Source: DATJUF01 sp035524095 (GTDB lineage Bacteria; Desulfobacterota; Binatia; Binatales; Binataceae). From it: a stretch of DNA of 14,953 nt. Both the position numbers and the translations under genes were made by a program. This document shows, piece by piece, positions 7,196 through 14,929 of the stretch (positions within the stretch are counted from its first letter, which is position 1; every line of letters starts with the position of its first letter). The notes under the pieces were generated by a model that did no database searches, had not been told where the DNA came from, and saw only the letters and a program-made list of their open reading frames with translations. The stretch is from positions 1-14,953 of the forward strand of contig DATKPK010000038.1 in the NCBI GenBank assembly GCA_035524095.1, in the 5' to 3' direction.

Positions 7196-7443
7196 CCTGC
7201 CTTCATTTCATAGTCGGGGACAGCAGCCCGCCAATCAACCGCCCAAGCTTAGGCTCCGGCCTCGACATTCAAATCAACTGTTAAGATGTGGTTGGCGGCT
7301 CCCCCCGAAACGCCGTTCGCACGATTATCGTCGGTAGCAGTCCGACTCGCCAGCGGTCAACTACGCGAGCGTCCAAAGCGATCACAAAGGAGCTCTATCT
7401 AGCGCGTTAGGGAGTTGGAACCGAGTTGAGGGGTTAAAAGTAC
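7196..7443. other. Non-coding spacer upstream of the chromate transporter operon
   Basis: No convincing gene on either strand. A promoter for the minus-strand transporter operon should lie here; TTGATT elements occur but none has a well-spaced -10. Several short GC stems are possible (for example around 7320-7360), none compelling. Confidence 0.4.
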
Positions 7444-7489
7444 GACCGCCCGGCCCTTCAACCTTGCGGCTGATCCGAACCGGGCGGTC
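7444..7489 (-). terminator. Long stem-loop downstream of the permease, probable terminator
   Basis: GACCGCCCGG (7444-7453) and CCGGGCGGTC (7480-7489) form a perfect 10-bp stem around a 26-nt loop. It lies about 90 nt past the permease stop. On the minus strand the stem is followed within 4 nt by CTTTTAA, a short U-tract. The loop is longer than usual, so an mRNA 3'-end stabiliser or a small RNA is also possible. Confidence 0.45.
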
Positions 7490-7578
7490 TGCTCCCTGAA
7501 CTGCGCTGACCCAAGCCACTAGACGCCAGCGCCGTCCATAACACGAGTTGGCGATACTCGCGCCGGGAAATCTCTGAC

Positions 7579-9240
7579 TCAAGTCATCGCTGGCTTCTCG
7601 GTCAGCGTAGCGCTCTTGCCACGCTTCTTCGAATTCCGCGCGAAGTAGAATGCGCCGTATAATCCCCACAGTGCCGCGAATCCAACCGCCATCAGCGGCT
7701 CCTTCACGCTGCCCAAGCCTTCGATAGGTCCGATGATATAGAAAGCCATACAGGCAAAATTCGCCAAGGCTCCAAAGACCGGAACTATCATGTGTTTGAA
7801 GCCGTGAAAGTCGTGCCGCTCACGAAACGCCACAATGCAAATGACGTTGGTCAGACCGTAGAGCATGAAAGTTCCGAAGTTTGAGATCAGCGTCACCAAG
7901 GCCAACCCGTTAGGTAGCGCCGACAAGCTCGCATTTGAGTTCATGCCGACCGCATACCATATATTGTGCGGTAGAGTCGCAATGGTCTTGTCATCGGGAG
8001 CAGCCGAACCAGCGAAGAAGTACAATGCAGCGTAGGCGCCTAACACTGCGGATATAGTTGCCAGAGTCCAGATTGCTCGATGTGGCGTGAGGTTTTCCCC
8101 GTGCAGGAAACCAAAATGCTCCGGTACTTCTTCGTCGCGACCCATCGCAAAGGTAACTCGCGCGCCAGTGTTAATGCAGCTCAGCGTCGTGCCGATCAGC
8201 GCCAGAAATACGGTAATTGCCTCGATCAGCATGAACATTTCTCCATGCCCGCCGAGCAACGCATTCCCCACAATGGTCATCATATCCCCGAGTGGAGCTG
8301 CAGAGCCTTTCGCGTCGTTGAGGCTGTAAAGACTGTTCATGAAATAGTTAGCGGCAAAATACTCGATCAAATACATAAAGAGGCATTGGATCGTGATCGA
8401 CAGCAGCACGCCGCGAGGAATATCCTTCTGAGGATTCTTGGCCTCCTCACCAAGCGAAGTAATCGACTCAAACCCCACCAGGAGCAGGATCGCGATGGTG
8501 GCCTGTAGCATCATCCACGAAAAGTTGTGGGGCAAAACCACTGACAATGCAGTTGGATGGGCCGGGGCATCGCCCGAAAAACTGTAGTGCAACACTTTTG
8601 TCGTTCCGTCCAACGCGAGTCCCATCGAACCATCGGGATGGCCGACGCGGTAGATAATCGCCAGTGCCGAGAAGAACAATAGCGCGATGATCTGAATCGC
8701 ATTGATCACGAGGTTGACCATGGTCGATCCGACCACACCCCTATAAGCGATGTACGAAATCAGATAAGCGAAAATGACCGCTATGAGGGCCATGAAGACT
8801 GGCCCGGGGACACCGGAATTCATAGCGCCGGGAACCAGCGTGCCAAGGATGTATCCGATCATGACTCCGATCGTTGCCACCATGACGCCAGGATATACCC
8901 AATAATATAGGTGTGAGGCCCATCCAGTGACGAACTTAGCAACCCGTGCGAAGCGATAAGCATGCGTCGTGTTTAGAAAGGCCCGCTCCGCAAATAGATA
9001 TGAACTACCGGCCCCAGGATAAAGCTTTGCCAGTTCGGAATATGACAAGGCCGTAGCATACGCCAGTATAATAGCGGCAAAAATTCCCGCCCACATTGCC
9101 ATACCTGACGGATATGAATAACCCGCCTGGACCACGAATGTGATCCATAGGAACGCCCCGGGCGCGATCAACGCCATGGCATTAACCGTGACCCCGGTCA
9201 ATCCTAGCGTCGGCACCATCTTAGCTTCGGTATCAGCCAT
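7579..9240 (-). CDS. APC-superfamily amino acid/amine permease
   Basis: A 553-residue polytopic inner-membrane transporter of the amino acid-polyamine-organocation superfamily, with some 12-14 hydrophobic segments. Signature regions: TM1 GVTVNAMALIAPGAFLWI, with the unwound Gly-rich ligand loop typical of APC proteins; YSELAKLYPGAGSSYLFAE after TM2; FESITSLGEEAKNPQKDIP, the conserved post-TM6 loop; and CINTGARVTFAMGRDEEVP after TM8. This predicts proton-coupled uptake or exchange of an amino acid or amine; the substrate cannot be read from the sequence. I placed the start at the ATG at 9240 because GGAGAG lies 5-10 nt before it and the protein then starts just ahead of TM1; the longer ATG at 9297 adds a basic tail with no ribosome site. 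A hypothetical gene lies 139 nt upstream on the same strand. Confidence 0.9.
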   Translation of the reverse strand: MADTEAKMVPTLGLTGVTVNAMALIAPGAFLWITFVVQAGYSYPSGMAMWAGIFAAIILAYATALSYSELAKLYPGAGSSYLFAERAFLNTTHAYRFARVAKFVTGWASHLYYWVYPGVMVATIGVMIGYILGTLVPGAMNSGVPGPVFMALIAVIFAYLISYIAYRGVVGSTMVNLVINAIQIIALLFFSALAIIYRVGHPDGSMGLALDGTTKVLHYSFSGDAPAHPTALSVVLPHNFSWMMLQATIAILLLVGFESITSLGEEAKNPQKDIPRGVLLSITIQCLFMYLIEYFAANYFMNSLYSLNDAKGSAAPLGDMMTIVGNALLGGHGEMFMLIEAITVFLALIGTTLSCINTGARVTFAMGRDEEVPEHFGFLHGENLTPHRAIWTLATISAVLGAYAALYFFAGSAAPDDKTIATLPHNIWYAVGMNSNASLSALPNGLALVTLISNFGTFMLYGLTNVICIVAFRERHDFHGFKHMIVPVFGALANFACMAFYIIGPIEGLGSVKEPLMAVGFAALWGLYGAFYFARNSKKRGKSATLTEKPAMT

Positions 9241-9379
9241 TTTTCTCTCCGTTCGCTCCTTGCCCGTCAATTTTTTTGGCGCACAGCGCCATGTCACGCG
9301 GCCTCGCCCCGCCGCTTGCTCATCGCTCCGAACGTCCGCGCGGCACTCTAAAGGGTGTGCCGCTATCCTCCGCCATTAC

Positions 9380-9913
9380 TCAGTGTGGCTTAGTTGGATC
9401 ACCCCCAAACCCACTGACTATTGGCGTACTATCCTGTTCTTCACTGAAGCGCTCTGCAGGCAGCGCTTCGAGATTCTCATCGACGAGCCGGTAATGGAGC
9501 CCAATCAACCGCAGTCGCATGTCCGTCGATAGCGGATGCCATTGCGTAAACTCATCGCGCCGAACCGTGCCGAACATTACGCGGCGGTTACCATCGGGAT
9601 TCGGCTCGATCACGCTCAACTCAATCACGTCAACGTCAGGGCATGCGCTAAACAGTCGCTCCAATGCAGCTTCCGTATCGCTGAGCGTCTGCTGCGCCAA
9701 CTTTCTCGCCGCGCGCGCCGGCGGCAGATCACGATCCCACGGATGAAGCTCGCGCGCCCGCCAGCGCATTTGCATCCGCACTGTCATGTCTAACAACTGC
9801 GGATCGTCAGTACGCGCTTCGCCGCGCAGGTGTAACGCAAGTGCTTTGTCTGCGCTCTCGCGCAGCTTCAACTGACGCCGCTTGCCCAATCCCCTGAACA
9901 GCCGCCGCAGCAT
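9380..9913 (-). CDS. Conserved-looking hypothetical protein, 177 residues
   Basis: The product starts with a basic amphipathic segment (MLRRLFRGLGKRRQLKLRES), then helical stretches (LARAARKLAQQTLSDTEAALERLF, about residues 68-88) and a compact strand-rich region (VDVIELSVIEPNPDGNRRVMFGTVRRDE, about 94-122), then LRLIGLHYRLVDENLE. No signal, membrane segment or known motif was recognised. GGTGAGG lies 7 nt before the ATG. Amino-acid composition and the ribosome site favour this frame over the two overlapping plus-strand frames. It may share a transcript with the permease downstream. A perfect 8-bp inverted repeat near its 3' end (9446-9469) overlaps the codons for EALPAERF. Confidence 0.6.
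   Translation of the reverse strand: MLRRLFRGLGKRRQLKLRESADKALALHLRGEARTDDPQLLDMTVRMQMRWRARELHPWDRDLPPARAARKLAQQTLSDTEAALERLFSACPDVDVIELSVIEPNPDGNRRVMFGTVRRDEFTQWHPLSTDMRLRLIGLHYRLVDENLEALPAERFSEEQDSTPIVSGFGGDPTKPH
9446..9469. repeat. Perfect 8-bp inverted repeat inside the 3' end of the hypothetical gene
   Basis: GAAGCGCT (9446-9453) and AGCGCTTC (9462-9469) surround an 8-nt centre containing CTGCAG. It could be a regulator site or mRNA stem ahead of the permease gene, or chance in coding DNA. Confidence 0.25.
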
Positions 9914-10463
9914 AACCAGCCCTCACCGGGTTCTGACCTGCACCTGCGTGGCGACGATTCAACTTTTGGTTATGCTGCCACCGTCGCATCGCTGGTCGGT
10001 CGTTCAGCAGGACTCGTGCCCTAATCGTGCAGAAATCGCGATGGTGCAACCTTACTGAGACGCGCGGGCTTCGATATTGCGAAATAAGATGGAGTCATGC
10101 AGATTGCAATTCGATCTAATGCAACTTGCAAGACGACGCGTCGCGTGAAGCACGAAGTTCAGAGATGGATGCGCTGGAATTTCGGTAGTGTTTGCAGGAT
10201 GAGATCCTATCCGACAGCGACAGACGCCAAAAAAAGCAGCATCCGCTCGCCCACTAGGCACAATGTCATTGGTGTCGGCCGAGAAGCGGCTACTTATCGC
10301 TCTGGGCTGAGGGGTTTAGCGAATAATTGGCGGCAGTTTGGGCTCGATGGATACGGAGCGCCGCAAGACAGGGCTGGGCAAATGAATCCATGACCAAGGT
10401 TATCCAGTGACTCACCGGCACTGCCAACGCGACCTCAAAGAGAGGGTCAACGGAATCCCGCGC
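9914..10463. other. Gene-poor stretch of about 550 nt before the tRNA
   Basis: Open frames occur on both strands (for example 10097-10393 plus, 10052-10261 minus) but have no ribosome site and encode low-complexity, Arg/Cys-biased peptides unlike real proteins. A 10-bp palindrome CGACGCGTCG lies at 10134-10143. I see no repeat array, mobile element or recognisable RNA. Confidence 0.4.
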
Positions 10464-10492
10464 TTGCCCGTTTCATTGGATAACGCAATAAT
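10464..10492 (+). promoter_or_regulatory. Promoter of tRNA-Val
   Basis: TTGCCC (10464-10469) and AATAAT (10487-10492) are spaced by exactly 17 nt, matching sigma70 at 4 of 6 and 5 of 6 positions. Initiation near 10499 would leave a leader of about 7 nt before the tRNA. Confidence 0.55.
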
Positions 10493-10505
10493 CGAGCGCT
10501 CCGGT

Positions 10506-10583
10506 GGACGCATAGCTCAGCCCGGTTAGAGCGCTTGCCTCACATGCAAGAGGTCCCTGGTTCGAGTCCAGGTGCGTCCACCA
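10506..10583 (+). tRNA. tRNA-Val (anticodon CAC), CCA encoded
   Basis: Decodes the valine codon GUG. The cloverleaf closes fully: acceptor GGACGCA (10506-10512) pairs with TGCGTCC (10573-10579); D stem GCTC/GAGC; anticodon stem CTTGC/GCAAG around loop CTCACAT; T stem CCTGG/CCAGG around TTCGAGT. Discriminator A is followed by an encoded CCA (10581-10583). Length is 78 with CCA. A promoter lies directly upstream. No terminator or integrase is seen beside it. Confidence 0.95.
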
Positions 10584-10781
10584 AGTTTAATTCCCGATAA
10601 ATCCAAACGTGCGTGACGCCGTTCATGGCCTGAAAATCGTCGCAGGGACAATGCTCCAACGAGTCATTTGGCTTTGTGAGCGGCCTCCCGTTTACGCTCA
10701 ATCAAATCTTTTCTTTGGGTGGGTGTTCGGCAAGAGGCTCGCCAGTGCAGAAAAGCGCAGGCGGGTGGTTCAGTTCACGGA

Positions 10782-10811
10782 GCGGGCGCGGGGATTAAAT
10801 CCCGCGCCCGC
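10782..10811 (-). terminator. GC-rich stem-loop 20 nt past the amidohydrolase gene
   Basis: GCGGGCGCGGG (10782-10792) and CCCGCGCCCGC (10801-10811) form a perfect 11-bp stem with an 8-nt AT-rich loop, just after the amidohydrolase stop. Neither side has a T-tract, so it may halt transcription with Rho or protect the mRNA end rather than act as a classic intrinsic terminator. The rest of 10584-10831 shows no gene. Confidence 0.5.
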
Positions 10812-10831
10812 CTGTAAACGCGTGTTCAGCT

Positions 10832-12541
10832 TTATGCTGCGGCCAACGGACCGCGGAGCAACTGACCGGGCAATGCGCCGGTGTGTTCATTATTGCGCAT
10901 CAGCACTTGGCCGTTGACGATAGTCGCTTTGATGCCTTCGGACTTCTGCTTGAGGCGCCGCGCACCCGCCGGCAGATCATGATCAACGGTTGGCATCAGG
11001 GGTGTGATTCTGTTGGCATCGAAAACCACGACGTCGGCAGCCGATCCCTCGCGCAAGAGCCCGCGGCCCTTCAGGCCCCAGAACTGCGCTAACTCGAAGG
11101 TGATTTTACGTACCGCCTGCTCGAGCGTAAGGGCCTGACGCTCGCGTACCCAGTAGCCGAGCAGATGAGTCTGGATCGACGAGTCCATAATCTGCGAGAC
11201 GTGCGCGCCTGAATCCGAGAAGGTCACGACCGACCGCGGATGGCGCATCATCGCCAGCACGATATCCTGATCCTCGTTCACGATCGGCTGGATAAAGAAC
11301 TGGTGCATATGCTTTTCCAGCGCCAGGTCGATAATCACGTCGATTGGATCCTGCGCGCGCTCCTGCGCCAGTTGCGCGATCGACTTGTAGGGCGGCAGCG
11401 GCTTATCGAGCACATAGAAATAGTTGTAGTCAGCCGCGCGCGGCTCCGCCCCAACTGCGTGATGAGGTTTCCGCGCATGCTCGCGGGCATTCGCCACGAG
11501 CTTTGCGCGCGTCTCCGGATTGCGGAACGCCGCTTCCTGCTCGGCCAGAGGGAGCTTACGGATTTCCGCCCAGCCCGGCGCGTTATCAAACGGCATCCGC
11601 GTTTCGAAGGAAAGCAGAGTGCTAATCCAGCGGCTATGGCCCTGAATCAGCATGCGTCCACCCTCTTCAACAGTCTGGTCGGCTAACTCGAAGAACGGCC
11701 GCCATAGATGAGGCGCACGCCGCGAATAGACCGCTCCGAACGTCGTTGGCACTTTGGTTTCGAGCGCCAGCGCCTTCAACCGAGCGATAAAATCGTGCAG
11801 CACGTCGGGGCTCTTGTCGACGTCTTCCTGAGCGATTTCAAACACACCCGCGCCGAGATCGCCCATCACGCCGACCAGTGAGCGGACCTCGTCCCAATGC
11901 GCCAGCCGGCTCGCAACTGGCCGTCCGTCAGGCGTTTGGTGATTTCTCGTGCGCGAGGTGCTGAAGCCAGCGGCGCCGGCGCGAATCGCTTTCGTCAACT
12001 CATGCTTCATGGCGGCGAGATCTTCAGTGGACGCCGCTTCGTCGAATGCCCGCTCGCCCATTGCATAGGTGCGCAGCGCGGAATGACCAACATAGGCCGC
12101 GTAGTTGATTCCTTTTGGCGTCTTGCTGACAGCGTCGAGGTATTGCGGGAAGTCATTCCACGACCATTTGATTCCCGCCTCCATCGCTTCGGGCGAGATA
12201 TCTTCGGCGCGCTCCAAGTTGCGCATCACGAGCAGCTTGTCTTTCTCGGCACACGGCGCGAGCGAGAAGCCACAGTTTCCCATCACGACACTGGTGACGC
12301 CGTGCCACACCGAGCAGGTGCCGAGCGCGTCCCAGAAAACTTGGGCGTCCATATGGGTATGGCCGTCGATAAAGCCGGGCGAGACAATATGGCCCTCGGC
12401 GTCGATTATCTCTTGCGCCGAGTCATTGATCCGCCCGATTTTGGCGACACGCCCATCGGCAATCGCGACGTCTGCCTGATAGCGCGGCAAGCCGGATCCA
12501 TCGACGATAGTGCCGTCACGAATAATGAGATCGTACTGCAT
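10832..12541 (-). CDS. Amidohydrolase of the N-acyl-D-amino acid deacylase type
   Basis: A 569-residue cytosolic hydrolase of the amidohydrolase superfamily, close to D-aminoacylases that cleave N-acyl-D-amino acids. A beta-sandwich N-terminus (LIIRDGTIVDGSGLPRYQAD) leads to SPGFIDGHTHMD (metal His61, His63), VVMGNCGFSLAP (Cys90, which bridges zinc in D-aminoacylase) and FSDSGAHV (Asp443). The C-terminal sandwich has the usual GLLREGSAADVVVFDANRI. The regions that in classic D-aminoacylases hold two further zinc His residues read VFEIAQED (about 233-240) and VPTTFGAVYSRR (about 264-275), without His. Some subfamilies work with fewer metals, so this may be normal for its clade. GAGGAGG lies 7 nt upstream of the ATG, an excellent site. 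It is a separate transcript or the last gene of the 12717-14896 set; 175 nt separate it from the oxygenase. Confidence 0.85.
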   Translation of the reverse strand: MQYDLIIRDGTIVDGSGLPRYQADVAIADGRVAKIGRINDSAQEIIDAEGHIVSPGFIDGHTHMDAQVFWDALGTCSVWHGVTSVVMGNCGFSLAPCAEKDKLLVMRNLERAEDISPEAMEAGIKWSWNDFPQYLDAVSKTPKGINYAAYVGHSALRTYAMGERAFDEAASTEDLAAMKHELTKAIRAGAAGFSTSRTRNHQTPDGRPVASRLAHWDEVRSLVGVMGDLGAGVFEIAQEDVDKSPDVLHDFIARLKALALETKVPTTFGAVYSRRAPHLWRPFFELADQTVEEGGRMLIQGHSRWISTLLSFETRMPFDNAPGWAEIRKLPLAEQEAAFRNPETRAKLVANAREHARKPHHAVGAEPRAADYNYFYVLDKPLPPYKSIAQLAQERAQDPIDVIIDLALEKHMHQFFIQPIVNEDQDIVLAMMRHPRSVVTFSDSGAHVSQIMDSSIQTHLLGYWVRERQALTLEQAVRKITFELAQFWGLKGRGLLREGSAADVVVFDANRITPLMPTVDHDLPAGARRLKQKSEGIKATIVNGQVLMRNNEHTGALPGQLLRGPLAAA

Positions 12542-12716
12542 AATTCCTCCTCAGTCCGGGGGCCATAGCGGAGCGCCTCTCAGGCGATGCCGCCGACGCC
12601 TCCCCGCTGTTCTTCTAATGTTCTAACTGACCGCACCTTATCAGGGTTGTTCGCCAAACGCACGCGCACAAACGCTATACTTTGGCCCAAACGCGGAGGG
12701 ATTCTAGTGAGGATTT

Positions 12717-13493
12717 CTAGCCGTAAAAAACAAACGCGCGGGCTTCGATACTCTCGCGGGGAGCCGCATCCGCTGGAGTGTTAGGGTCGTCGAACGCGCT
12801 ATGGGCCGTGCAACGCCCCACGATCCCCTCAGCCGTATCGAAGCACTTAAGCACGAGGGCCTCTTCGCGCTGCATTCGCGGGAAGTAGTACCAGCGATGA
12901 CGATCCCGATAGCGCAGTAAATAGACCTCGTGTTTGACGCCTTCCTCGGTCGGCAGCAAATCTTCAGGCGCCACGCTGGAAGCATCGCATACCGCAAGTG
13001 GCGTTGACTCGACCGGCCCGCGAATCGCGCGCCAGACATTGATAATCGCATAGCGCTTACGCGTCAGTTCGTCGGCTTCATCAGGCAAGTAAAGCCGGAT
13101 CCGCTCAGGACTCGACTTCGCCGTATAGTCATCGTGGATCATCCGCACCGGCGTACGCACCGATTTGTCGTGGCGCGCCCTCGTGTCGCAGCGTACGTCG
13201 TGCTCGAATACTTGCGCACGCGTGACGCCGGTCAGATCAGTCAGCAGCTTCGCTACCTCAGGGTAGTAGACTGCCCGCACTTCGCCGGCGTCATAGAAAT
13301 CGCGAACTGCTGTGGGACGTTCAGCCAGCACAAAGCCTTCACGATCGAGTGAGAGATCCGTTAACCCGCGCGCGTCACGAATCGGCACCGTTCGCCGGTC
13401 CAATCCGGCGACGGCGCTGTAGTTCATGAAGGCTTCGACATCTCGCCGATTGCCGCTGCTATCAGGCTGAGAAATTTCGCCTCGCGTGTCCAC
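12717..13493 (-). CDS. CmcJ/NvfI-family non-haem iron oxygenase
   Basis: A 258-residue protein resembling the CmcJ/NvfI family, whose members act in cephamycin methoxylation and fungal meroterpenoid oxidation and have a 2-oxoglutarate dioxygenase-type fold. Iron-site candidates are H120-x-D122 (RMIHDDYTA) and H231 (CTAHSAFDDP); R246 and R252 (PRESIEAR) are placed to bind 2-oxoglutarate. Other family features: ERIRLYLPDEADE, INVWRAIRGPVESTPLAVCD (152-170) and RHRWYYFPRMQREEALVLKCFD (199-219). The start is a GTG at 13493, 11 nt after the hydrolase stop, with a weak ribosome site; an ATG at 13427 would drop the 22-residue DVEAF leader that the family often keeps. Tight spacing puts it in an operon with the hydrolase. 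The substrate is unknown. Confidence 0.75.
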   Translation of the reverse strand: MDTRGEISQPDSSGNRRDVEAFMNYSAVAGLDRRTVPIRDARGLTDLSLDREGFVLAERPTAVRDFYDAGEVRAVYYPEVAKLLTDLTGVTRAQVFEHDVRCDTRARHDKSVRTPVRMIHDDYTAKSSPERIRLYLPDEADELTRKRYAIINVWRAIRGPVESTPLAVCDASSVAPEDLLPTEEGVKHEVYLLRYRDRHRWYYFPRMQREEALVLKCFDTAEGIVGRCTAHSAFDDPNTPADAAPRESIEARAFVFYG

Positions 13494-13504
13494 GACGGTA
13501 ACGC

Positions 13505-14320
13505 CTAATTGATTGAATGTTCGCGTGCAAACGGCACGAACACGCGAATAAATTCGTCGGGATATTGATTGAAAAACGCATGACCCGCGTCGGGAACAAC
13601 GTGGAATCGCGCTCCAGGAATTCGTTCTGCGATAATCTCAGAATTGCGCGCGGGAATCAGCACGTCATCCTCGCCCGTTACGACCAGCGTCGGCGTCTTG
13701 ATTTGCGGCAGCCGGTCATAGGTTTTCAGCCCATAGGTCGCCTCCAGATGGCGCATATAAGACGACGGCGGCGTCGGATATTGCAGGAGCCGGGGAATTT
13801 CGGCCTCCAGTTCTGCGCGATGGTGCTCGATAAATTCCTTGGGAAATTGCAGGGGCCAGGCCCGCCGAATCAATTCCTCAGGCGAAGCACCGTCGCGGGG
13901 CGCCGTCAGCAGCTTGAGTGATTCGGGCGGCGGCGGAACCGCATGCTTGCCGCCGCAGGTCGTGCATCCGAGCGTAAGCGTTTGCAAGCGCGAGGCATGC
14001 CGCAAAGCCAACTCCTGCGCGATCATCCCTCCCATCGAGACGCCAAAGACATGCGCACGTTCGATTTTGAGTGCATCGAGGAGCGCAATCGCATCGCCCG
14101 CAAACATCTCGAGACTATACTTGATGGCTGGCTTGTCACTGCGTCCGGTCCCGCGATTATCGTAAATGATTGTACGAAAATTATGGCGTGCGAGTTCCGT
14201 CACCAGGACTGGACTCCACCCTGCCAGGCTTCCACCCAGTCCCATGATCATCAGCAGCGGTTCACCACTGCCATGCACTTCGTAATACAGCTTGACGTCA
14301 CCGGCTTGAACTTCTGCCAT
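13505..14320 (-). CDS. Alpha/beta hydrolase
   Basis: A 271-residue alpha/beta-fold hydrolase, likely an esterase or C-C/lactone hydrolase. The triad is complete: Ser95 in the nucleophile elbow GVSMGG, Asp219 in TGEDDVLIP and His247 in DAGHAFF. The oxyanion loop reads MGLGGS (26-31). The lid runs roughly 120-195 and contains a Pro-rich stretch (HAVPPPPESL). YDNRGTGRSDKP is the usual family signature (53-64). AAGGAAAG lies 5-10 nt before the ATG. It precedes the oxygenase by 11 nt and follows the hydratase by 132 nt, where a weak promoter may lie (GATAAT, minus, 14361-14356). A chemical role such as ester cleavage in the oxygenase's pathway is inference. Confidence 0.9.
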   Translation of the reverse strand: MAEVQAGDVKLYYEVHGSGEPLLMIMGLGGSLAGWSPVLVTELARHNFRTIIYDNRGTGRSDKPAIKYSLEMFAGDAIALLDALKIERAHVFGVSMGGMIAQELALRHASRLQTLTLGCTTCGGKHAVPPPPESLKLLTAPRDGASPEELIRRAWPLQFPKEFIEHHRAELEAEIPRLLQYPTPPSSYMRHLEATYGLKTYDRLPQIKTPTLVVTGEDDVLIPARNSEIIAERIPGARFHVVPDAGHAFFNQYPDEFIRVFVPFAREHSIN

Positions 14321-14355
14321 AGGACTTTCCTTCTTATTTTGTTGAGTGCAGCCTG

Positions 14356-14384
14356 ATTATCTTCCGACTCTGATCCTCGATCCA
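14356..14384 (-). promoter_or_regulatory. Weak promoter candidate before the alpha/beta hydrolase
   Basis: On the minus strand TGGATC (14384-14379) and GATAAT (14361-14356) are 17 nt apart; the -10 matches at 5 of 6 positions, the -35 at only 3 of 6. Confidence 0.25.
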
Positions 14385-14452
14385 GTGTGAGCTTGCTGAC
14401 TCGACAGCGCACGGCCTTGGTACATAGTCTAAATTAGCAGAAGTGGCTGTCG

Positions 14453-14896
14453 CTACGGGCGTATCACGAAACGATGGCTCAGGTACGCCGCGACCTCGCC
14501 GCGCTGATTCATTAAGGCTGATCGGAGGACAATGAACACCATCGGCCCAGTGCGCCCGGTCTTTTCGTATATTTCCCGGACTTCAGTGACCGTCCCGATG
14601 GTGTCACCGGCGCGGATCGGCTGCACAAACTCTATATCGATTCCGCCCGCCAGACGCCGCTTGCCGAACTTGGGCAGATTGTCGAAAATATGATCTTCGA
14701 GGCGGAAGATTCCCGCGAAGCCGGGTGGCGCCGTCAGCCCGCTGTCAGGACCTTGCGCCGCTACTGCCGCGTCGCGATACAAGGGGTTGGTATCGCCGAT
14801 CGCCGCGCAGTACGCATCGATCATCTCTTGTTTAATCTCGAGCTGACGCTTGCCCTCAAACACCTTCCCAATCAGTCCCGGATCAAAATCAACCAT
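14453..14896 (-). CDS. MaoC/FAS1-like hydratase, N-terminal-type hotdog protein
   Basis: A 147-residue single hotdog domain of the MaoC N-terminal (FAS1-like dehydratase) type, similar in layout to HadA of mycobacteria. It has KQEMIDAYCAAIGDTNPLYRD (22-42), APPGFAGIFRLEDHIFDNLP (56-75), GGIDIEFVQPIRAGDTI (84-100) and the strand-rich end FIVLRSALMNQRGEVAAYLSHRF. Such halves bind acyl-CoA or acyl-ACP and usually need a second, catalytic hotdog partner (HadB-like), not seen in the window; it may lie upstream beyond the right edge. The family acts on enoyl/3-hydroxyacyl thioesters. AAAGG lies about 6 nt before the ATG. It leads the minus-strand gene set with the hydrolase and oxygenase. Confidence 0.85.
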   Translation of the reverse strand: MVDFDPGLIGKVFEGKRQLEIKQEMIDAYCAAIGDTNPLYRDAAVAAQGPDSGLTAPPGFAGIFRLEDHIFDNLPKFGKRRLAGGIDIEFVQPIRAGDTIGTVTEVREIYEKTGRTGPMVFIVLRSALMNQRGEVAAYLSHRFVIRP

Positions 14897-14929
14897 CGTT
14901 GCCTTTAATGTTCCACCACGATCGTCAAA

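Noticed and set aside
7382..7669. 95-residue minus ORF overlapping the permease end
   Set aside because: It covers the permease C-terminus in another frame, has no ribosome site and has random-looking composition.
9278..9290. GGCGC-ACA-GCGCC hairpin beside seven T's in the hypothetical-permease gap
   Set aside because: The T's precede the stem on the plus strand and become A's after it on the minus strand, where both genes are transcribed, so it cannot be a terminator for them.
10097..10393. 98-residue plus ORF in the gene-poor stretch
   Set aside because: No ribosome site, no recognisable domain, unlikely composition. It also has a competing minus ORF of equal quality.
10506..10831. tRNA-Val as an integration site for a mobile element
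   Set aside because: No integrase, no repeat of the tRNA 3' end found nearby and no phage-like genes in the window.
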